Shown here: piece by piece, positions 27,801-37,032 of the stretch
Layout of the letters: every line of letters begins with the position of its first letter
Numbering within the stretch: the first letter of the stretch is position 1
Source: CAYFQB01 sp964345225
Lineage (GTDB): Bacteria; Nitrospirota; Thermodesulfovibrionia; Thermodesulfovibrionales; UBA6898
Direction of reading: 5' to 3'
Assembly: GCA_964345225.1 (NCBI GenBank)
Contig: CAYFQB010000016.1
Span: forward strand, 95,433-159,432
Length of the DNA stretch: 64,000 nt
Translations under genes and position numbers: made by a program
The notes under the pieces: generated by a model
What the model saw: only the letters and a program-made list of their open reading frames with translations
What the model was told of the DNA's origin: nothing
Database searches by the model: none

Positions 27801-28780
27801 GTCGCACTTCCCAACCCTTTAATATCACTCAGAGAACCTTTTATTTCACCTTTAAAACTCACTAGGCCTTCAATTCTCTGCCTGACTTTAAGGAGTTCCA
27901 TCAATGTCTGAATATAAAGATCTCCCTTCAAATCCAGATCCAGTGTAATTTCTTTTTCGGCATAATATATGTTCCCGCTGGCATTTATTCTTCCGTCTCC
28001 ACTATTGCCAAGTTTGAATATCTTCTTTAAGGTCATTACAAACAGATCCATGTCTGTCTTAAAATTCGTCCTGTCTTTGCGATATTCCCCTGACCCTGTA
28101 ATCTTTGAACCAAAACTTTCAATTATCAGACTGTGTATTTCAATGGTCTCACCTTTTACTGTCAGATTTACATCCACACTTGATATAATTTCCGGCCACC
28201 CCGTCTTTTGAAGCTTTATCTTCTCTGCAGATGCCCTGATTTTCTGGAATTTACCTAGAATTAACTCACCGCTAAGGCCGTCTACATCAGTTACAGTTTT
28301 TGTCTTATTATCATGAAAATTTGTACTGCCATGCATCAGTTCCACTGATCTGATATTTACTTTAAATGAGGTATCGTTCTTTTTAGCAGCATAAGCTTTA
28401 ACATTTTCGATTATATCTTCAATCTGTTCTTTACTGGTTGTGACCTCAGGTTCTTTAATAACCAGTCTGCGAATTGATATATTTTTGCTTAGCAGGCCTG
28501 AGGGCTCAATGTAGGCCTTAACTCTTTTTGCAAAGAGTATTCTTTCTCCATTTTCATCAAAGACCTTTAGTCCCTTTGCCTCAATAAAAAAGGGGTAGAT
28601 ATTTATATATATCTTCTGGGCTATTAGTCTTTTACCAGATGCCATCTCCAGTTTGGGCAGTATCATCCTCTTAAGGGCATTTGATATCTGTGGGCTTCTA
28701 AGAACAAATATCGCTATGCCGATAATCACAGCTAGAGCAATCAAGTATGGCATCTTGTTTATTCTTTTAGAATCGACCAT
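24854..28780 (-). CDS. tamB: TamB-like translocation/assembly (AsmA-superfamily) protein
   Basis: 1308 residues. One N-terminal membrane anchor (about 12-28), a very long body of repetitive beta-strand segments typical of AsmA-like lipid- or OMP-transport bridges, and the C-terminal DUF490/TamB domain from about 1100 on (LDRLQIDPYVS, RVTVSKRLMGEKVFVTY, GGDIRFRFEF at the end). Spans the periplasm and works with an Omp85 partner, here bamA directly downstream with overlapping codons. The upstream end overlaps glnD by 22 bases. Confidence 0.92.
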   Translation of the reverse strand: MVDSKRINKMPYLIALAVIIGIAIFVLRSPQISNALKRMILPKLEMASGKRLIAQKIYINIYPFFIEAKGLKVFDENGERILFAKRVKAYIEPSGLLSKNISIRRLVIKEPEVTTSKEQIEDIIENVKAYAAKKNDTSFKVNIRSVELMHGSTNFHDNKTKTVTDVDGLSGELILGKFQKIRASAEKIKLQKTGWPEIISSVDVNLTVKGETIEIHSLIIESFGSKITGSGEYRKDRTNFKTDMDLFVMTLKKIFKLGNSGDGRINASGNIYYAEKEITLDLDLKGDLYIQTLMELLKVRQRIEGLVSFKGEIKGSLSDIKGLGSATLYRGNLFGVDIDTIKCMISYADGTMKFSDGDGRLYNGRAMASVSITLPVVNFFTIDIDFANVDSTPLFKLIGWDPGLQNGKVKGSLSSSGAKFDPQGWFEYKNTEEGKDVRGRVKDMEGKYAKQGAILSFTDLKLETGKSRLDINGYVNIQAKTLDIKGTLKTSDISDISSPYYEKLKGTGDFTGKLNGAFDDPEISGNIKIHNPIIENYNSGLLDADISYRKNLLVIREINVKGDDEIHKLKGSIFFNKAERLFDLSYPEFKMEASLKNADLEKLVKIFYPDFMGKGKLKTYMKIGGSGDNPEVIAKAVVEKAALYKVPFDSSSFEFRYADKELNFTEMKFKRGNSLINTEATLDKSGNFSYKAISDKLMISDFIQREIHGDIILSVKTEGHGSFDNPSVFAEVKVIGGKLKGRSVGSGFIKASIDNKDIKLDARMINEKLNIAAKGRFENDIPWEAEVDIQKGRYDIIAIPFLSDVPENFMLSLNGKASLKGSTEHISASALIRHIALSMYEYSFSNEKEINLVLNDRYLDLNKITIRSGNTSLNIAGNLVIGERYDLLFEGSSKLFPFKGLSRHIGLIKGDAEFVFSIAGDWDEPRINGGLSVTNGSFKLEDYHHRVSSLTGYLYIDNDKMVLQKLSGEIGGGNIEITGIVYMKKFSFKQFYVEAGLDNITTSVSKDFTVNFGGNILYKGRLESQMISGDIKINRVRYKERTEWKSWLLKVKQTEKYKSEISEFEKAELNIRIIGKDNIFIDNNVARATASVDMVLRGMVYRPILLGRLETKEGTIYFRNNEFRILNASADFSDPNRINPFMMIAAETIAKGYKIKMNLEGYIDHFNMSLSSDPPLNEMDILALLTVGRMGSDLKGLEGGIGASEATSFVTGRIQDVIEERFRTITGLDRLQIDPYVSKTTGTIEPRVTVSKRLMGEKVFVTYTTSVGSTEEQIIKLKYLLNRNISLIGVRDERGILGGDIRFRFEFK

Positions 28781-31260
28781 AACTCCGATAACAGCTCCTG
28801 AACAATAATAGTATCTTTAAGTTTCTCACTGTTTATCTGTATATAAAAAACATCTTGAGCAAGTCCAGCCTCGGTATTAATCCTTGCTGAAACGATATTA
28901 ATGCCTTTTTTGTACATGACGTTCGAAATATCATAAAGCAAACCTAACCTGTCCGGAGAAAAGACCTCGATAAGGCTATATTCATCGGCTGCCTCGTTAT
29001 CTAGCTCTATAAATACGTCAAAAAGGCTTTCAGCCTTTCTGCTGCGCCTTACGATACTAACCGGCCTTTTATCAACAATAATACTTCTAAGACCTTCTTC
29101 TAAATCTTTTTGCAGACCGTCCCACCAAATATCCTTCCAGTTAGAAATAGAAATTGTATCAATAACAACCCCTTTCTTTCCAGTAAATATCCTTCCGTTT
29201 ACAATATTTAAACCCTTTGAAGATAAAAAGCCAACAATTCTGGAAAAAAGGCCCGGACAGTCTTCGGCGCTTATTACTATTTCCGCTACCCCTTCCGGAC
29301 TGCTGTCCACGCGCATTGAAAATCCACTTTCTTTCATTTTCTTTACTAAACTGTAATCTTCTAAGACTTTAGTTTTTGTTGTTGAAAGCATATACCTATC
29401 CGGCATTTCATCAATAAAATCCTTAAGGTACTGTTTATCAATTTCAGGTGAAAGACTCTGAAGGCTGTGGATGTATTCTGTCCTGTCCTCCTTTATACCT
29501 GATAAATAATCCACTGTTCTCTCATATAGATCTTTAAGAAGATATGATTTCCATGAAGTCAGGAACCCGGGATTTACAGCCGACATGTCTGCATATGTGG
29601 TAAGGTATATCGCCTTCAAATTCTCCAGGTCGCCGACTGCATCAGCGAAATGGGCTATCACTTCAATATCGCTTGCCTCCCTTCTAAGAGCTATCTTTGA
29701 CATAAGGACATGGTTTCTTACAAGGAATTCTATCCTCATCCTTTTCTTACTGTCGAGATTAAATCTTTCAAGTATATTCTTGAGCCTTTTATATCCTTCT
29801 TCTTCATGATGTCTACCGACAGCCTTTCCAATGTCATGAAATAATAGTGCCATAAGAAGCACATTTAAATTTTCCAGTCCGTTTATAATAACTTTCAGGT
29901 GTTCCAGGCTTTTGTATTTTGTAGTTCTGAGTCTTTCAAGATTCCTTATTGCTAACAGGGTATGCTCATCAACTGTATACATATGATAAGGTTCATGAAC
30001 AACAAGCAGTCTTAACGCACCAAATTCAGGGATAAATCTGCCCAATACCCCTGTTTCATGCATCTCCCGGAGAGTATCATAAACACGCATTCCTTTGAAT
30101 ATTTCAAGGAAATAATGAATAGAAACATGTGAGCTCCTTGTCTTTCTGTTTATTTTTAAAAGGCTGGACTTTATATTCTCTTTCATAATCTCGCTGAATT
30201 TTTTACCTGTCTTTGAATAAAGATAAAAACTCTCCATGATCTTATCCGGGTTTTCTGCAAAAAGATTATCTTTAGTTACAACTAACTTTCCGCCTGACAC
30301 AGAGAACTCGCCAGTTATCTTTTTAGCGATCATATCTTTACGGATGGGTATATATGGTCGACTGCACTTAACCATTATATTGTGGCCAATATCTTTTATA
30401 GCTTTACTTTTCAGGTAGTAATACCGCATAAACCTCTCCGAAGCCCTGAATTTCTTTGAATCTTTAAACCCGAGACAAGCTGCCACATTTTTTTGATATT
30501 CAAATGTAAGCAAATCATTTCTTCTTTTACTTTCAATATGAAGACAAAATCTTATTTTCAGCAAAAAATCATACGCACTCATAAATCTTTTGTAATCATA
30601 TACATTTATCAGTTTGATAAAATCAGAAATTTTCTCTATCTTCATTGTAATTTTCGATAGCCAGTATGCGGTATGAACATCTCTAAGCCCGCCTTCACCT
30701 TCTTTAATATTGGGCTCAAGTATAAAGATAGAATCGCCTGATTCCATGCGCCTTTTTTCCATCTCTTTTAATTTTTCTCTTACAAAAATCTTCCTCTGTT
30801 TATATGCAATCTCGGGGTAAACCTTTTCTCTGAATGTGTTGTAAAGCTTTTCATTGCCAGCAATATATCTTGCCTCAAGAAGTGCTGTTCGGGTCTTTAT
30901 ATCCTTCAAAGCCTCTTCAATACATTCTTCAGCAGTTCTGAACGAATGACTTATAGTAAGACCTGTATCCCAGAGCTTATGCAGTAATAGTTCTGCTGAT
31001 TCTGTATTTTTCCTGTCGGGTGCGAAAAACATTATGTCAATATCTGAAAAGGGGGCAAGTTCCGCACGTCCGTATCCTCCAGAGGCTATAAGTGCTATAT
31101 TTGCATCTTTGTCAACAAAGTTAAAAATATTTATGACAAGTGAATCTATTCTCTGGGTATATCTTTCGACAAGAAACCTGCCGCCATAACCCTGTTCTAA
31201 TAACTCAACGATATCCTTTAAAATTTCCTTACCAATATCAGAGTGTATTAATGAGGTCAT
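28759..31260 (-). CDS. glnD: [Protein-PII] uridylyltransferase / UMP-removing enzyme
   Basis: 833 residues. N-terminal nucleotidyltransferase with GGYGRAEL (61-68) and FSDIDIMF; a GlnD linker; an HD domain with LFHDIGKAVGRHHEEEG; and two C-terminal ACT domains that sense glutamine. It modifies PII proteins to report nitrogen status. No glnB or amt lies in the window. Preceded by a 590-bp AT-rich gap, so it likely begins the glnD-tamB-bamA transcript. Start at ATG 31260. Confidence 0.96.
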   Translation of the reverse strand: MTSLIHSDIGKEILKDIVELLEQGYGGRFLVERYTQRIDSLVINIFNFVDKDANIALIASGGYGRAELAPFSDIDIMFFAPDRKNTESAELLLHKLWDTGLTISHSFRTAEECIEEALKDIKTRTALLEARYIAGNEKLYNTFREKVYPEIAYKQRKIFVREKLKEMEKRRMESGDSIFILEPNIKEGEGGLRDVHTAYWLSKITMKIEKISDFIKLINVYDYKRFMSAYDFLLKIRFCLHIESKRRNDLLTFEYQKNVAACLGFKDSKKFRASERFMRYYYLKSKAIKDIGHNIMVKCSRPYIPIRKDMIAKKITGEFSVSGGKLVVTKDNLFAENPDKIMESFYLYSKTGKKFSEIMKENIKSSLLKINRKTRSSHVSIHYFLEIFKGMRVYDTLREMHETGVLGRFIPEFGALRLLVVHEPYHMYTVDEHTLLAIRNLERLRTTKYKSLEHLKVIINGLENLNVLLMALLFHDIGKAVGRHHEEEGYKRLKNILERFNLDSKKRMRIEFLVRNHVLMSKIALRREASDIEVIAHFADAVGDLENLKAIYLTTYADMSAVNPGFLTSWKSYLLKDLYERTVDYLSGIKEDRTEYIHSLQSLSPEIDKQYLKDFIDEMPDRYMLSTTKTKVLEDYSLVKKMKESGFSMRVDSSPEGVAEIVISAEDCPGLFSRIVGFLSSKGLNIVNGRIFTGKKGVVIDTISISNWKDIWWDGLQKDLEEGLRSIIVDKRPVSIVRRSRKAESLFDVFIELDNEAADEYSLIEVFSPDRLGLLYDISNVMYKKGINIVSARINTEAGLAQDVFYIQINSEKLKDTIIVQELLSELWSILKE

Positions 31261-31849
31261 ATCAAGACATCTTAGCTTTTATTGTAATCATCCATTAAAA
31301 ATAAAAAACAATCGTTAATATTATCATATGTTTATATATAAACTCTTGATTCATAAAAAAAGTGATATATTTTTCTGATAATACGCGCATTAAAGAATCC
31401 TCATTTTGCAATGTATAAAAGATTTAAAGTATTGTTTTAAAAATATAACATAACTAATATATTTTAAATTAATTTTTCCTTTTTGATATCCGGAAAGACA
31501 AAACATCATAAATATATTAACAATAGATAATAAAAACCGTTACATGCAAAAATAAATAAAAATTTTTCTGTATTTTTAAATATAAATTTAAAATTTTAGG
31601 TGATATAATAATATTAGATATAGAGTATTGAAAGATTAGTCTTTTATTTTGTTGCAAATTGCAACTATAAGGGGGGTAAAAATATAATCAATTATGTCCA
31701 ATTATAAATAATTACGATATTTAAGACAGTATTTTTTACATTAATCTTCGTTCTGTGAATATGCCAGCCCTATTATATCAATCTTTTAAAAACCTGCTAT
31801 TCTTGTTTTGACAGTATGTTAAATAAATTAAGAAAGGAGGGGAATAACA
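31261..31849. other. AT-rich intergenic region
   Basis: 589 bp of very AT-rich DNA between the divergent glnD and Usp genes. No ORF, RNA gene or riboswitch fold is evident. It holds the GTTGCAA-type palindrome (31651-31665) followed by TATAAGGGGGG, and close to the Usp gene a good ribosome-binding site (AAAGGAGGGG). I found no convincing -24/-12 or -35/-10 promoter. Confidence 0.6.
31651..31665. promoter_or_regulatory. Palindromic regulator site (GTTGCAA-N-TTGCAAC), copy 1
   Basis: GTTGCAAATTGCAAC, perfect 7-bp arms around one base. About 185 bp upstream of the Usp start. Same motif at 36973-36987 and 39704-39718. The spacing suits an upstream activator site for an NtrC-type regulator, but the regulator is inferred only. 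Confidence 0.6.
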
Positions 31850-32686
31850 ATGTATAAGAAAATACTTCTTGCAACAGATGGTTCTGAATTCAGCGAGGGT
31901 GCTGTTAGGGAAGCAATTAATATGGCAAGGTCTTGTAAAAGTCAGCTTTATGCAATTTCTGTGGTTGAGATGAATCCAAGATATATTGAATCAGCTGTTG
32001 AATTTGTTGAAAAAATGGAAAGAGAGACAAGAAAAAGTCTTGAAAGTCTAAGAGAGAGGTCTTCAAAAGAAAATGTGGAGTGCAAAACTATAATCAGAGA
32101 GGGTGAACAACCATACGAGTTTATTGTTGAAGAAGCTGATAAAAATCAAGTCGATGTAATTATTATGGGCAGGCGTGGCAGAACAGGGCTAAGAAGATTA
32201 CTAATGGGAAGTGTTACTGCAAAGGTTATCGGCCATACTACTCGTAGAGTTCTGGTCGTTCCGAAAGCCACAACTATTAAGTGGAAAAACATAATAATAG
32301 CTACTGACGGCACAAAATACAGTGAAGCAGCTGCAAGAGAGGCGTTAAACGTTGCAAAATACTGCGGCATAGGTAGTGATCTCCATGCAATTGCTGTAAC
32401 AAGAAAAAGTGCTTCAGATGAGAGGATTGAAATATCAATTAATGCTCTAAACGAGATTAAATCAAAAGCAAAAAAAGAAAATATTAAAGTGGATGATTTA
32501 CTTGTAAAAAGTAAACCACATGAATCTATATATGAAAGCATACTGCAGTTAGCAAAAGAAAAATATGCTGATATTATTGTCATGGGCAGCCATGGAAGAA
32601 CAGGTATTGAAAGACTCCTTATGGGAAGTGTTACCGAAAAGGTCATCGGCTACGCTGATTGTGCAGTCCTTGTTGTAAAAGCCTGA
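31850..32686 (+). CDS. Tandem universal stress protein (two UspA domains)
   Basis: 278 residues, two UspA domains (about 1-141 and 146-278). Each starts with a lLATDGSEFSE/IIATDGTKYSE strand-loop and ends with the ATP-binding pattern G-2X-G-9X-G-S: GRRGRTGLRRLLMGS and GSHGRTGIERLLMGS. ATP-binding Usps help survival under energy or oxidant stress. A strong AAAGGAGGGG site precedes the ATG. It stands upstream of a TauE exporter in the same direction but 360 bp apart. Confidence 0.93.
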   Translation: MYKKILLATDGSEFSEGAVREAINMARSCKSQLYAISVVEMNPRYIESAVEFVEKMERETRKSLESLRERSSKENVECKTIIREGEQPYEFIVEEADKNQVDVIIMGRRGRTGLRRLLMGSVTAKVIGHTTRRVLVVPKATTIKWKNIIIATDGTKYSEAAAREALNVAKYCGIGSDLHAIAVTRKSASDERIEISINALNEIKSKAKKENIKVDDLLVKSKPHESIYESILQLAKEKYADIIVMGSHGRTGIERLLMGSVTEKVIGYADCAVLVVKA

Positions 32687-33050
32687 AAGATGCTGTATAA
32701 AATACCTGCGTAAGATTACATACTGCTGGTATAGACGAATTTTTTTGTTTTTCTATATAGCAGTAATTCAAGTCTCTTTTGACATAATCTGATGGGACTG
32801 CACACTATGTTCTCAGCAGTTAATTCCTGCCTTATTTAGTTATATATTCAGAACTTTAGAAGATGTAATAATTCCATTGACTTAATCGACCCATTTATTT
32901 ATTATACCGATAATTTATGTTGCAAAATATAGCTGATATACTGCATTTTGAAACAATTTATAAAGGGTTTTCCATTCCAGTCAAAGGTTTTCTAAAAGTC
33001 TATTTAACATCAAGTAAAATTTAAATAAAGGAGGGGGAAGGGATTTGATT
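32687..33050. other. Intergenic region before the first TauE gene
   Basis: 364 bp without a gene. An imperfect hairpin (TACTGCT at 32721-32727 with AGCAGTA at 32759-32765) has a T-rich loop and may mark the end of the Usp transcript. A half-site GTTGCAA occurs at 32919-32925. The TauE gene is preceded by AAAGGAGGGGGAAGGGA. Confidence 0.4.
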
Positions 33051-34040
33051 ATGTCAAAACAGTTTCCAAAAATTTTACTCATAATGGTTTTGGTCTTCAC
33101 ACTTTTCTTAATTGCCGGCAGCGTGTTTGCATCATCTGATCCTTCGGTATCACAAGAAGCAACAACAACAGCAGCAGCTTCTGACTCACAGCATGCCTGG
33201 TGGTTCTGGCCTCTTGTGCTATTCATTCTTACTTTTGTACTGGGTATTTTTGCAGTGCTTGCAGGAGTGGGCGGAGGTGTCCTGTTTGTACCTATTGTAA
33301 GTGGTTTTCTGCCTTTTCATCTTGATTTTGTAAGAGGTGCAGGACTAATAGTTGCACTTGCTGGCGCGCTGGCTGCAGGGCCCGGCCTTCTTAAAAGGGG
33401 GCTTGCAGACCTGCGATTGGCCTTGCCTGTAGCTCTAATTGCCTCAACCTGTGCAATTTTTGGTGCAATGATAGGACTTGCACTACCTACAAATATTGTT
33501 CAGACCTTACTTGGAGCAACTATCCTTGGCATTGTTGTAATAATGATTAAGGCTAAAAAGTCTGAATTTCCTAAAGTTCCAAAAGCAGATAACCTGTCAC
33601 AGTCATTAAGGATAATGGGTGTATATCACGATGAGGCTATTGGAAAAGAGTTCGACTGGAAGATTCACAGAACACCTATAGGACTAGGATTATTTGTATT
33701 CATAGGGATAATGGCAGGCATGTTCGGACTCGGAGCCGGATGGGCTAATGTTCCGGTATTAAATCTTGTGATGGGAGCGCCAATTAAGATTTCAGTTGCA
33801 ACAAGCAAATTCCTTCTTTCTATAACTGATACCTCTGCTGCATGGATTTACATGAATAATGGTGCAGTGCTTCCATTAATGGTTGTACCTTCAGTTGTTG
33901 GAATCATGCTTGGTTCATTTGTGGGTGTAAGGGTTCTTGCAGTTACAAAGCCGGCAATAATAAGAATTATGGTTATCGTGGTACTTGGAATCGCAGGCTT
34001 GAAAGCACTTCAAAAAGGTCTTTTGCCTAATCTGTTCTGA
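33051..34040 (+). CDS. TauE/SafE family sulfite/sulfur-anion exporter
   Basis: 329 residues from the ATG at 33051 (a TTG at 33045 is also in frame). An N-terminal hydrophobic segment with AGSVFASS suggests a cleaved signal or first helix, followed by an Ala/Thr linker and about eight helices. The inverted-repeat family motifs are GVGGGVLFVPI in the first half and GLGAGWANVPVLNLVMG in the second. Family members move sulfite, sulfoacetate, taurine or related anions outward. The next gene is a small membrane protein 71 bp away; the second TauE/partner pair in this window (54517-56040) has the same layout. Confidence 0.9.
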   Translation: MSKQFPKILLIMVLVFTLFLIAGSVFASSDPSVSQEATTTAAASDSQHAWWFWPLVLFILTFVLGIFAVLAGVGGGVLFVPIVSGFLPFHLDFVRGAGLIVALAGALAAGPGLLKRGLADLRLALPVALIASTCAIFGAMIGLALPTNIVQTLLGATILGIVVIMIKAKKSEFPKVPKADNLSQSLRIMGVYHDEAIGKEFDWKIHRTPIGLGLFVFIGIMAGMFGLGAGWANVPVLNLVMGAPIKISVATSKFLLSITDTSAAWIYMNNGAVLPLMVVPSVVGIMLGSFVGVRVLAVTKPAIIRIMVIVVLGIAGLKALQKGLLPNLF

Positions 34041-34111
34041 TTCTAATGGAGAAACCATATAAAGCCAAATATATATAATAAATCAAGACAGATAAAATAT
34101 AAGGAGGTAAA

Positions 34112-34522
34112 ATGGCTTCAAAGGCAACAGAAGAACAAATACTTTATGCAAAGATTCTAAATATAGGTATGTTGATAGGACTGCTATTTCTCGTAATCAC
34201 ATTTATAATATATGCTGCCGGTATCTTAACTCCCAAGATACCCCTGGGGGATGTCCAGCACTATTGGTTAATTTCAGTAAAAGATTATCTCCATGAAAGT
34301 GGAATGACTGCAGGATGGTCCTGGCTGGGAAATCTTGGATACGGTGATATGCTTAATTTCCTTCCTATTGCTATACTTTCAGGATTAACTATCCTGTGTT
34401 ATGCTGCCATTATTCCAGGTCTTCTACGCAAGAAAGATACCGCTTATGTAGTACTTTCTATTGTTGAGATAATCGTTCTCCTTGTTGCGGCTTCTGGTAT
34501 CCTGGGCACTGGGGGACACTGA
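34112..34522 (+). CDS. Small membrane protein, TauE partner (DUF1634-like)
   Basis: 136 residues with about three transmembrane helices (roughly 17-38, 70-96, 106-132), ending GILGTGGH. A strong AAGGAGG site sits five bases before the ATG. I do not recognise a characterised family; small three-helix proteins next to TauE/SafE exporters are often labelled DUF1634. It shares size, helix layout and an IPGLL segment with the protein at 54517-54936, which also follows a TauE gene. Probably an accessory subunit of the exporter. Confidence 0.75.
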   Translation: MASKATEEQILYAKILNIGMLIGLLFLVITFIIYAAGILTPKIPLGDVQHYWLISVKDYLHESGMTAGWSWLGNLGYGDMLNFLPIAILSGLTILCYAAIIPGLLRKKDTAYVVLSIVEIIVLLVAASGILGTGGH

Positions 34523-34536
34523 CGGATTAAAATATC

Positions 34537-35895
34537 TTAATCTTCAAATCCGTACTTTTTGAGCTTTCTCCAGAGAGAAACACGGTCTATTCCGAGAATC
34601 TGTGCTGCAAGGGTTTTATTTCCCCCAGCCTCTTTTAACACCCACTGTATATAGAACTTTTCCTGTTCTTCGAGAGAAGGGATTTTGCCGTCTTTCTTTC
34701 TGAAAGTCCTGATACTTAATTCCCTGAGGTCTTCGTGAAGATGGGCTACTTCGATGCTGTTCCCCTTTGCAAGGGCAACACCCCTTTCTATAATATTTTC
34801 AAGCTCTCTCACGTTTCCAGGAAAATCATAATTCATAAGGATTGCCATAACATCCGGAGAAATTTCATTTATATTTTTCTTCATTATTGCATTATATTTC
34901 CTGAGAAAATAAAAACTCAATAATGGTATATCATCCTTTCTTTCAACAAGTGCCGGGAGATGCAAAGAAACAACATTCAGTCTGAAATATAAATCCTGTC
35001 TGAAACGTCTGCTTGCAAGTTCATCCTGTATATTCCTGTTAGTTGCAGCTATAAAACGCACATTTACATCTATAGAAGAAGTGGCTCCCAGTTTCAAGAC
35101 CTGTCTCTCCTGTATTACGCGAAGAAGTTTAACCTGCATCGATGGAGTCATTTCAGTAATCTCGTCCAGAAACAGTGTCCCTTCAGATGCCATTTCTATA
35201 AGACCTTTTTTCATTGCTGTCGCGCCTGTGAACGCACCTTTTTCGTGGCCGAAAAGTTCATTTGCTAGAAGTTCCTCAGTAAAAGCACCACAATTTATTG
35301 CAAATATCGGACCTTCTGATCTGCTGCTGCATGCATGAATATATCTGGCAATCATCTCCTTACCGGTTCCGCTCTCACCGCTTATGAGGACATTACAATC
35401 AGTTGGCGCAATCTGTCTTGCTGTATCCAGTAATTTGTTTATCTGTGGATCCTGGGTTATTATCTTGACCTTCCCTTCAAATCTCTGAAGCTGTTCACGA
35501 AGCTCATTATTTTCCCTTTTTAGTTTGACCTTTTCTGTTGCCTCTGAGACAACCTTCCTTACCTCTTCAAGTTTATAGGGTTTAGCTATGTAATAATATG
35601 CACCGTCCTTCATTGCCTGAATTGCGCTTTCGATTGTAGCGTATCCGGTAATCATTATTACCTCAGTATCAGGATAAAGCTCTTTGCATTGCTGCAGTAT
35701 CTGCATTCCATCCACTTTCTCCATCCTTAAATCTGTTAGCACTACATCAAATTCCTGTTCACGAAGGATCTTCAGGGCATTTGTCCCGCTATAAGTCCCT
35801 TCAGTATCATAACCCTCTTTCTTCATGATATGCTCCAGATTCCTCAGAGCAATCTTCTCATCATCTACGATTAAAATCTTACCCTTTGACTTCAT
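34537..35895 (-). CDS. Sigma-54-dependent NtrC-family response regulator
   Basis: 452 residues in three parts: receiver (1-125; phosphoacceptor D55 in LTDLRM, K in IAKPYK), AAA+ activator domain (Walker A GESGTGKE, sigma-54 contact GAFTGA, Walker B GTLFLDEI, R-finger region), and a Fis-type HTH at the end (AAQILGIDRVSLWRKLKKYG). Its ATG overlaps the kinase stop as ATGA, so the upstream kinase is its partner. Its receiver is about 63% identical by hand count to the receiver inserted in the Lon-like protease further upstream. Target sites are unknown; the GTTGCAA palindrome is a candidate. Confidence 0.95.
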   Translation of the reverse strand: MKSKGKILIVDDEKIALRNLEHIMKKEGYDTEGTYSGTNALKILREQEFDVVLTDLRMEKVDGMQILQQCKELYPDTEVIMITGYATIESAIQAMKDGAYYYIAKPYKLEEVRKVVSEATEKVKLKRENNELREQLQRFEGKVKIITQDPQINKLLDTARQIAPTDCNVLISGESGTGKEMIARYIHACSSRSEGPIFAINCGAFTEELLANELFGHEKGAFTGATAMKKGLIEMASEGTLFLDEITEMTPSMQVKLLRVIQERQVLKLGATSSIDVNVRFIAATNRNIQDELASRRFRQDLYFRLNVVSLHLPALVERKDDIPLLSFYFLRKYNAIMKKNINEISPDVMAILMNYDFPGNVRELENIIERGVALAKGNSIEVAHLHEDLRELSIRTFRKKDGKIPSLEEQEKFYIQWVLKEAGGNKTLAAQILGIDRVSLWRKLKKYGFED

Positions 35896-36947
35896 ACTTG
35901 AAACTCTCTGCGTGGCAATTTTATTAAAAATTTACTTCCCTTTCCTAACTGGCTTTCTACCTGGATTGAACCATTAAGCTCATTTATTATCTCATTAGTG
36001 ATAAAAAGCCCCAGGCCAGAGCCTTTCCCGACATCCTTGGTAGTAAAGAAAGCATCAAAGACTTTCGGAAGAAGCTTCTCGTCAATGCCGACACCGGTAT
36101 CTTTTATCTCAATGTTTATAAACCCCTCATCAGCATTTTCTTCTGCTTTTATATTGATACTTCCTTCTGCTGATATCGCTTCGATAGAGTTTTTAATGAT
36201 GTTTAAAAACGCCTGCTGGATTCGTTGTTTATCAGCATAAATCCTTATGTCAACAGGTATATCAAAGACAATATCAACACGTGAAGGTTTCTCTCCGCCA
36301 ATAAACCTCACTGTCTCTTCAAATAAATCTTTAAGTGGAAGCATCTCTTTCTTAATCTCCCTCTCTCTTGAAAACTCAAGAAGTGTCCTTGCAATATTCC
36401 TGGCCCTGTCTGATTCCTTTTCTATTTGAGTCAACAGCTCCTTTTGATACTCTTTGTCTGCATCTTCAATCTCTTCAAGTAATATCTGACTCGATGAATA
36501 AATATTTGATAGAGGATTAACAAGTTCATGTGCTATACCGGAAAGGAATGTGCCCAGCGATGCCAGCTTTTCAGTATGCATAAGCTGCTTCTGTCTTATT
36601 TCCAGTTCATGCGATAAATAAACTGACATCTTTTTGATAGACTCATTAAGTGAATTTATCTCCCTGTCAGCCAGCTCTATATAGCTTGGTTGAAATTTTC
36701 CATCAGCAATCCGGTTAATATTATCCCGTACTTCTTCGAAAGGCTTCAAAACCAGGCGAGAAAGGATATAGGCTATCAATAAGCCTGAAGAAAAAAGTAA
36801 AACCAGATAAAAAATTATCATTTTAGACGAAGGAAAAGACTTTTGAATTTGTATGTATATCATGATAAGAATTACTGCCAGGATAAAAAAGTAAGCAAAG
36901 ACACCAATAAATATCTTCTTACGTATACTTAATGTATAGCCTGCCAT
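35892..36947 (-). CDS. Membrane sensor histidine kinase
   Basis: About 351 residues from ATG 36947. Two transmembrane helices (about 12-32 and 43-63) with almost no periplasmic loop, a HAMP linker (RLVLKPFEEVRDNINRIADG), HisKA with the phosphorylated histidine in SGIAHELVNPLSN, and HATPase with NIIKNSIEAI, DTGVGID and GSGLGLF. The tiny sensor loop suggests sensing in the membrane. An apparent longer frame starts with TTG inside the GTTGCAA palindrome (36986) and is rejected. Cotranscribed with the sigma-54 regulator; a receiver-containing Lon gene lies just upstream. Confidence 0.93.
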   Translation of the reverse strand: MAGYTLSIRKKIFIGVFAYFFILAVILIMIYIQIQKSFPSSKMIIFYLVLLFSSGLLIAYILSRLVLKPFEEVRDNINRIADGKFQPSYIELADREINSLNESIKKMSVYLSHELEIRQKQLMHTEKLASLGTFLSGIAHELVNPLSNIYSSSQILLEEIEDADKEYQKELLTQIEKESDRARNIARTLLEFSREREIKKEMLPLKDLFEETVRFIGGEKPSRVDIVFDIPVDIRIYADKQRIQQAFLNIIKNSIEAISAEGSINIKAEENADEGFINIEIKDTGVGIDEKLLPKVFDAFFTTKDVGKGSGLGLFITNEIINELNGSIQVESQLGKGSKFLIKLPRREFQV

Positions 36948-36972
36948 GGTATAAGTTAATTTAACATTAGCT

Positions 36973-36987
36973 ATTGCAAATTGCAAC
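36973..36987. promoter_or_regulatory. Palindromic regulator site, copy 2
   Basis: ATTGCAAATTGCAAC, one mismatch from the perfect GTTGCAA-N-TTGCAAC palindrome. It lies 25 bp upstream of the kinase ATG, suggesting autoregulation of the kinase-regulator operon. On the plus strand it is followed within 25 bp by ATAAGGAGGAG, resembling the sequence after copy 1. Confidence 0.55.
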
Positions 36988-37032
36988 TGTTGACAAAATA
37001 ATCGTTATAAGGAGGAGTAACATTTGTGGGTG

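Noticed and set aside
31261..31849. Riboswitch or small RNA upstream of the Usp gene
   Set aside because: No conserved helices or GC-containing stems could be found in this AT-rich stretch.
36948..36986. TTG start of the membrane kinase inside the palindrome
   Set aside because: The codon is part of the regulatory palindrome and the added residues are not kinase-like; the ATG at 36947 is followed directly by the first membrane helix.
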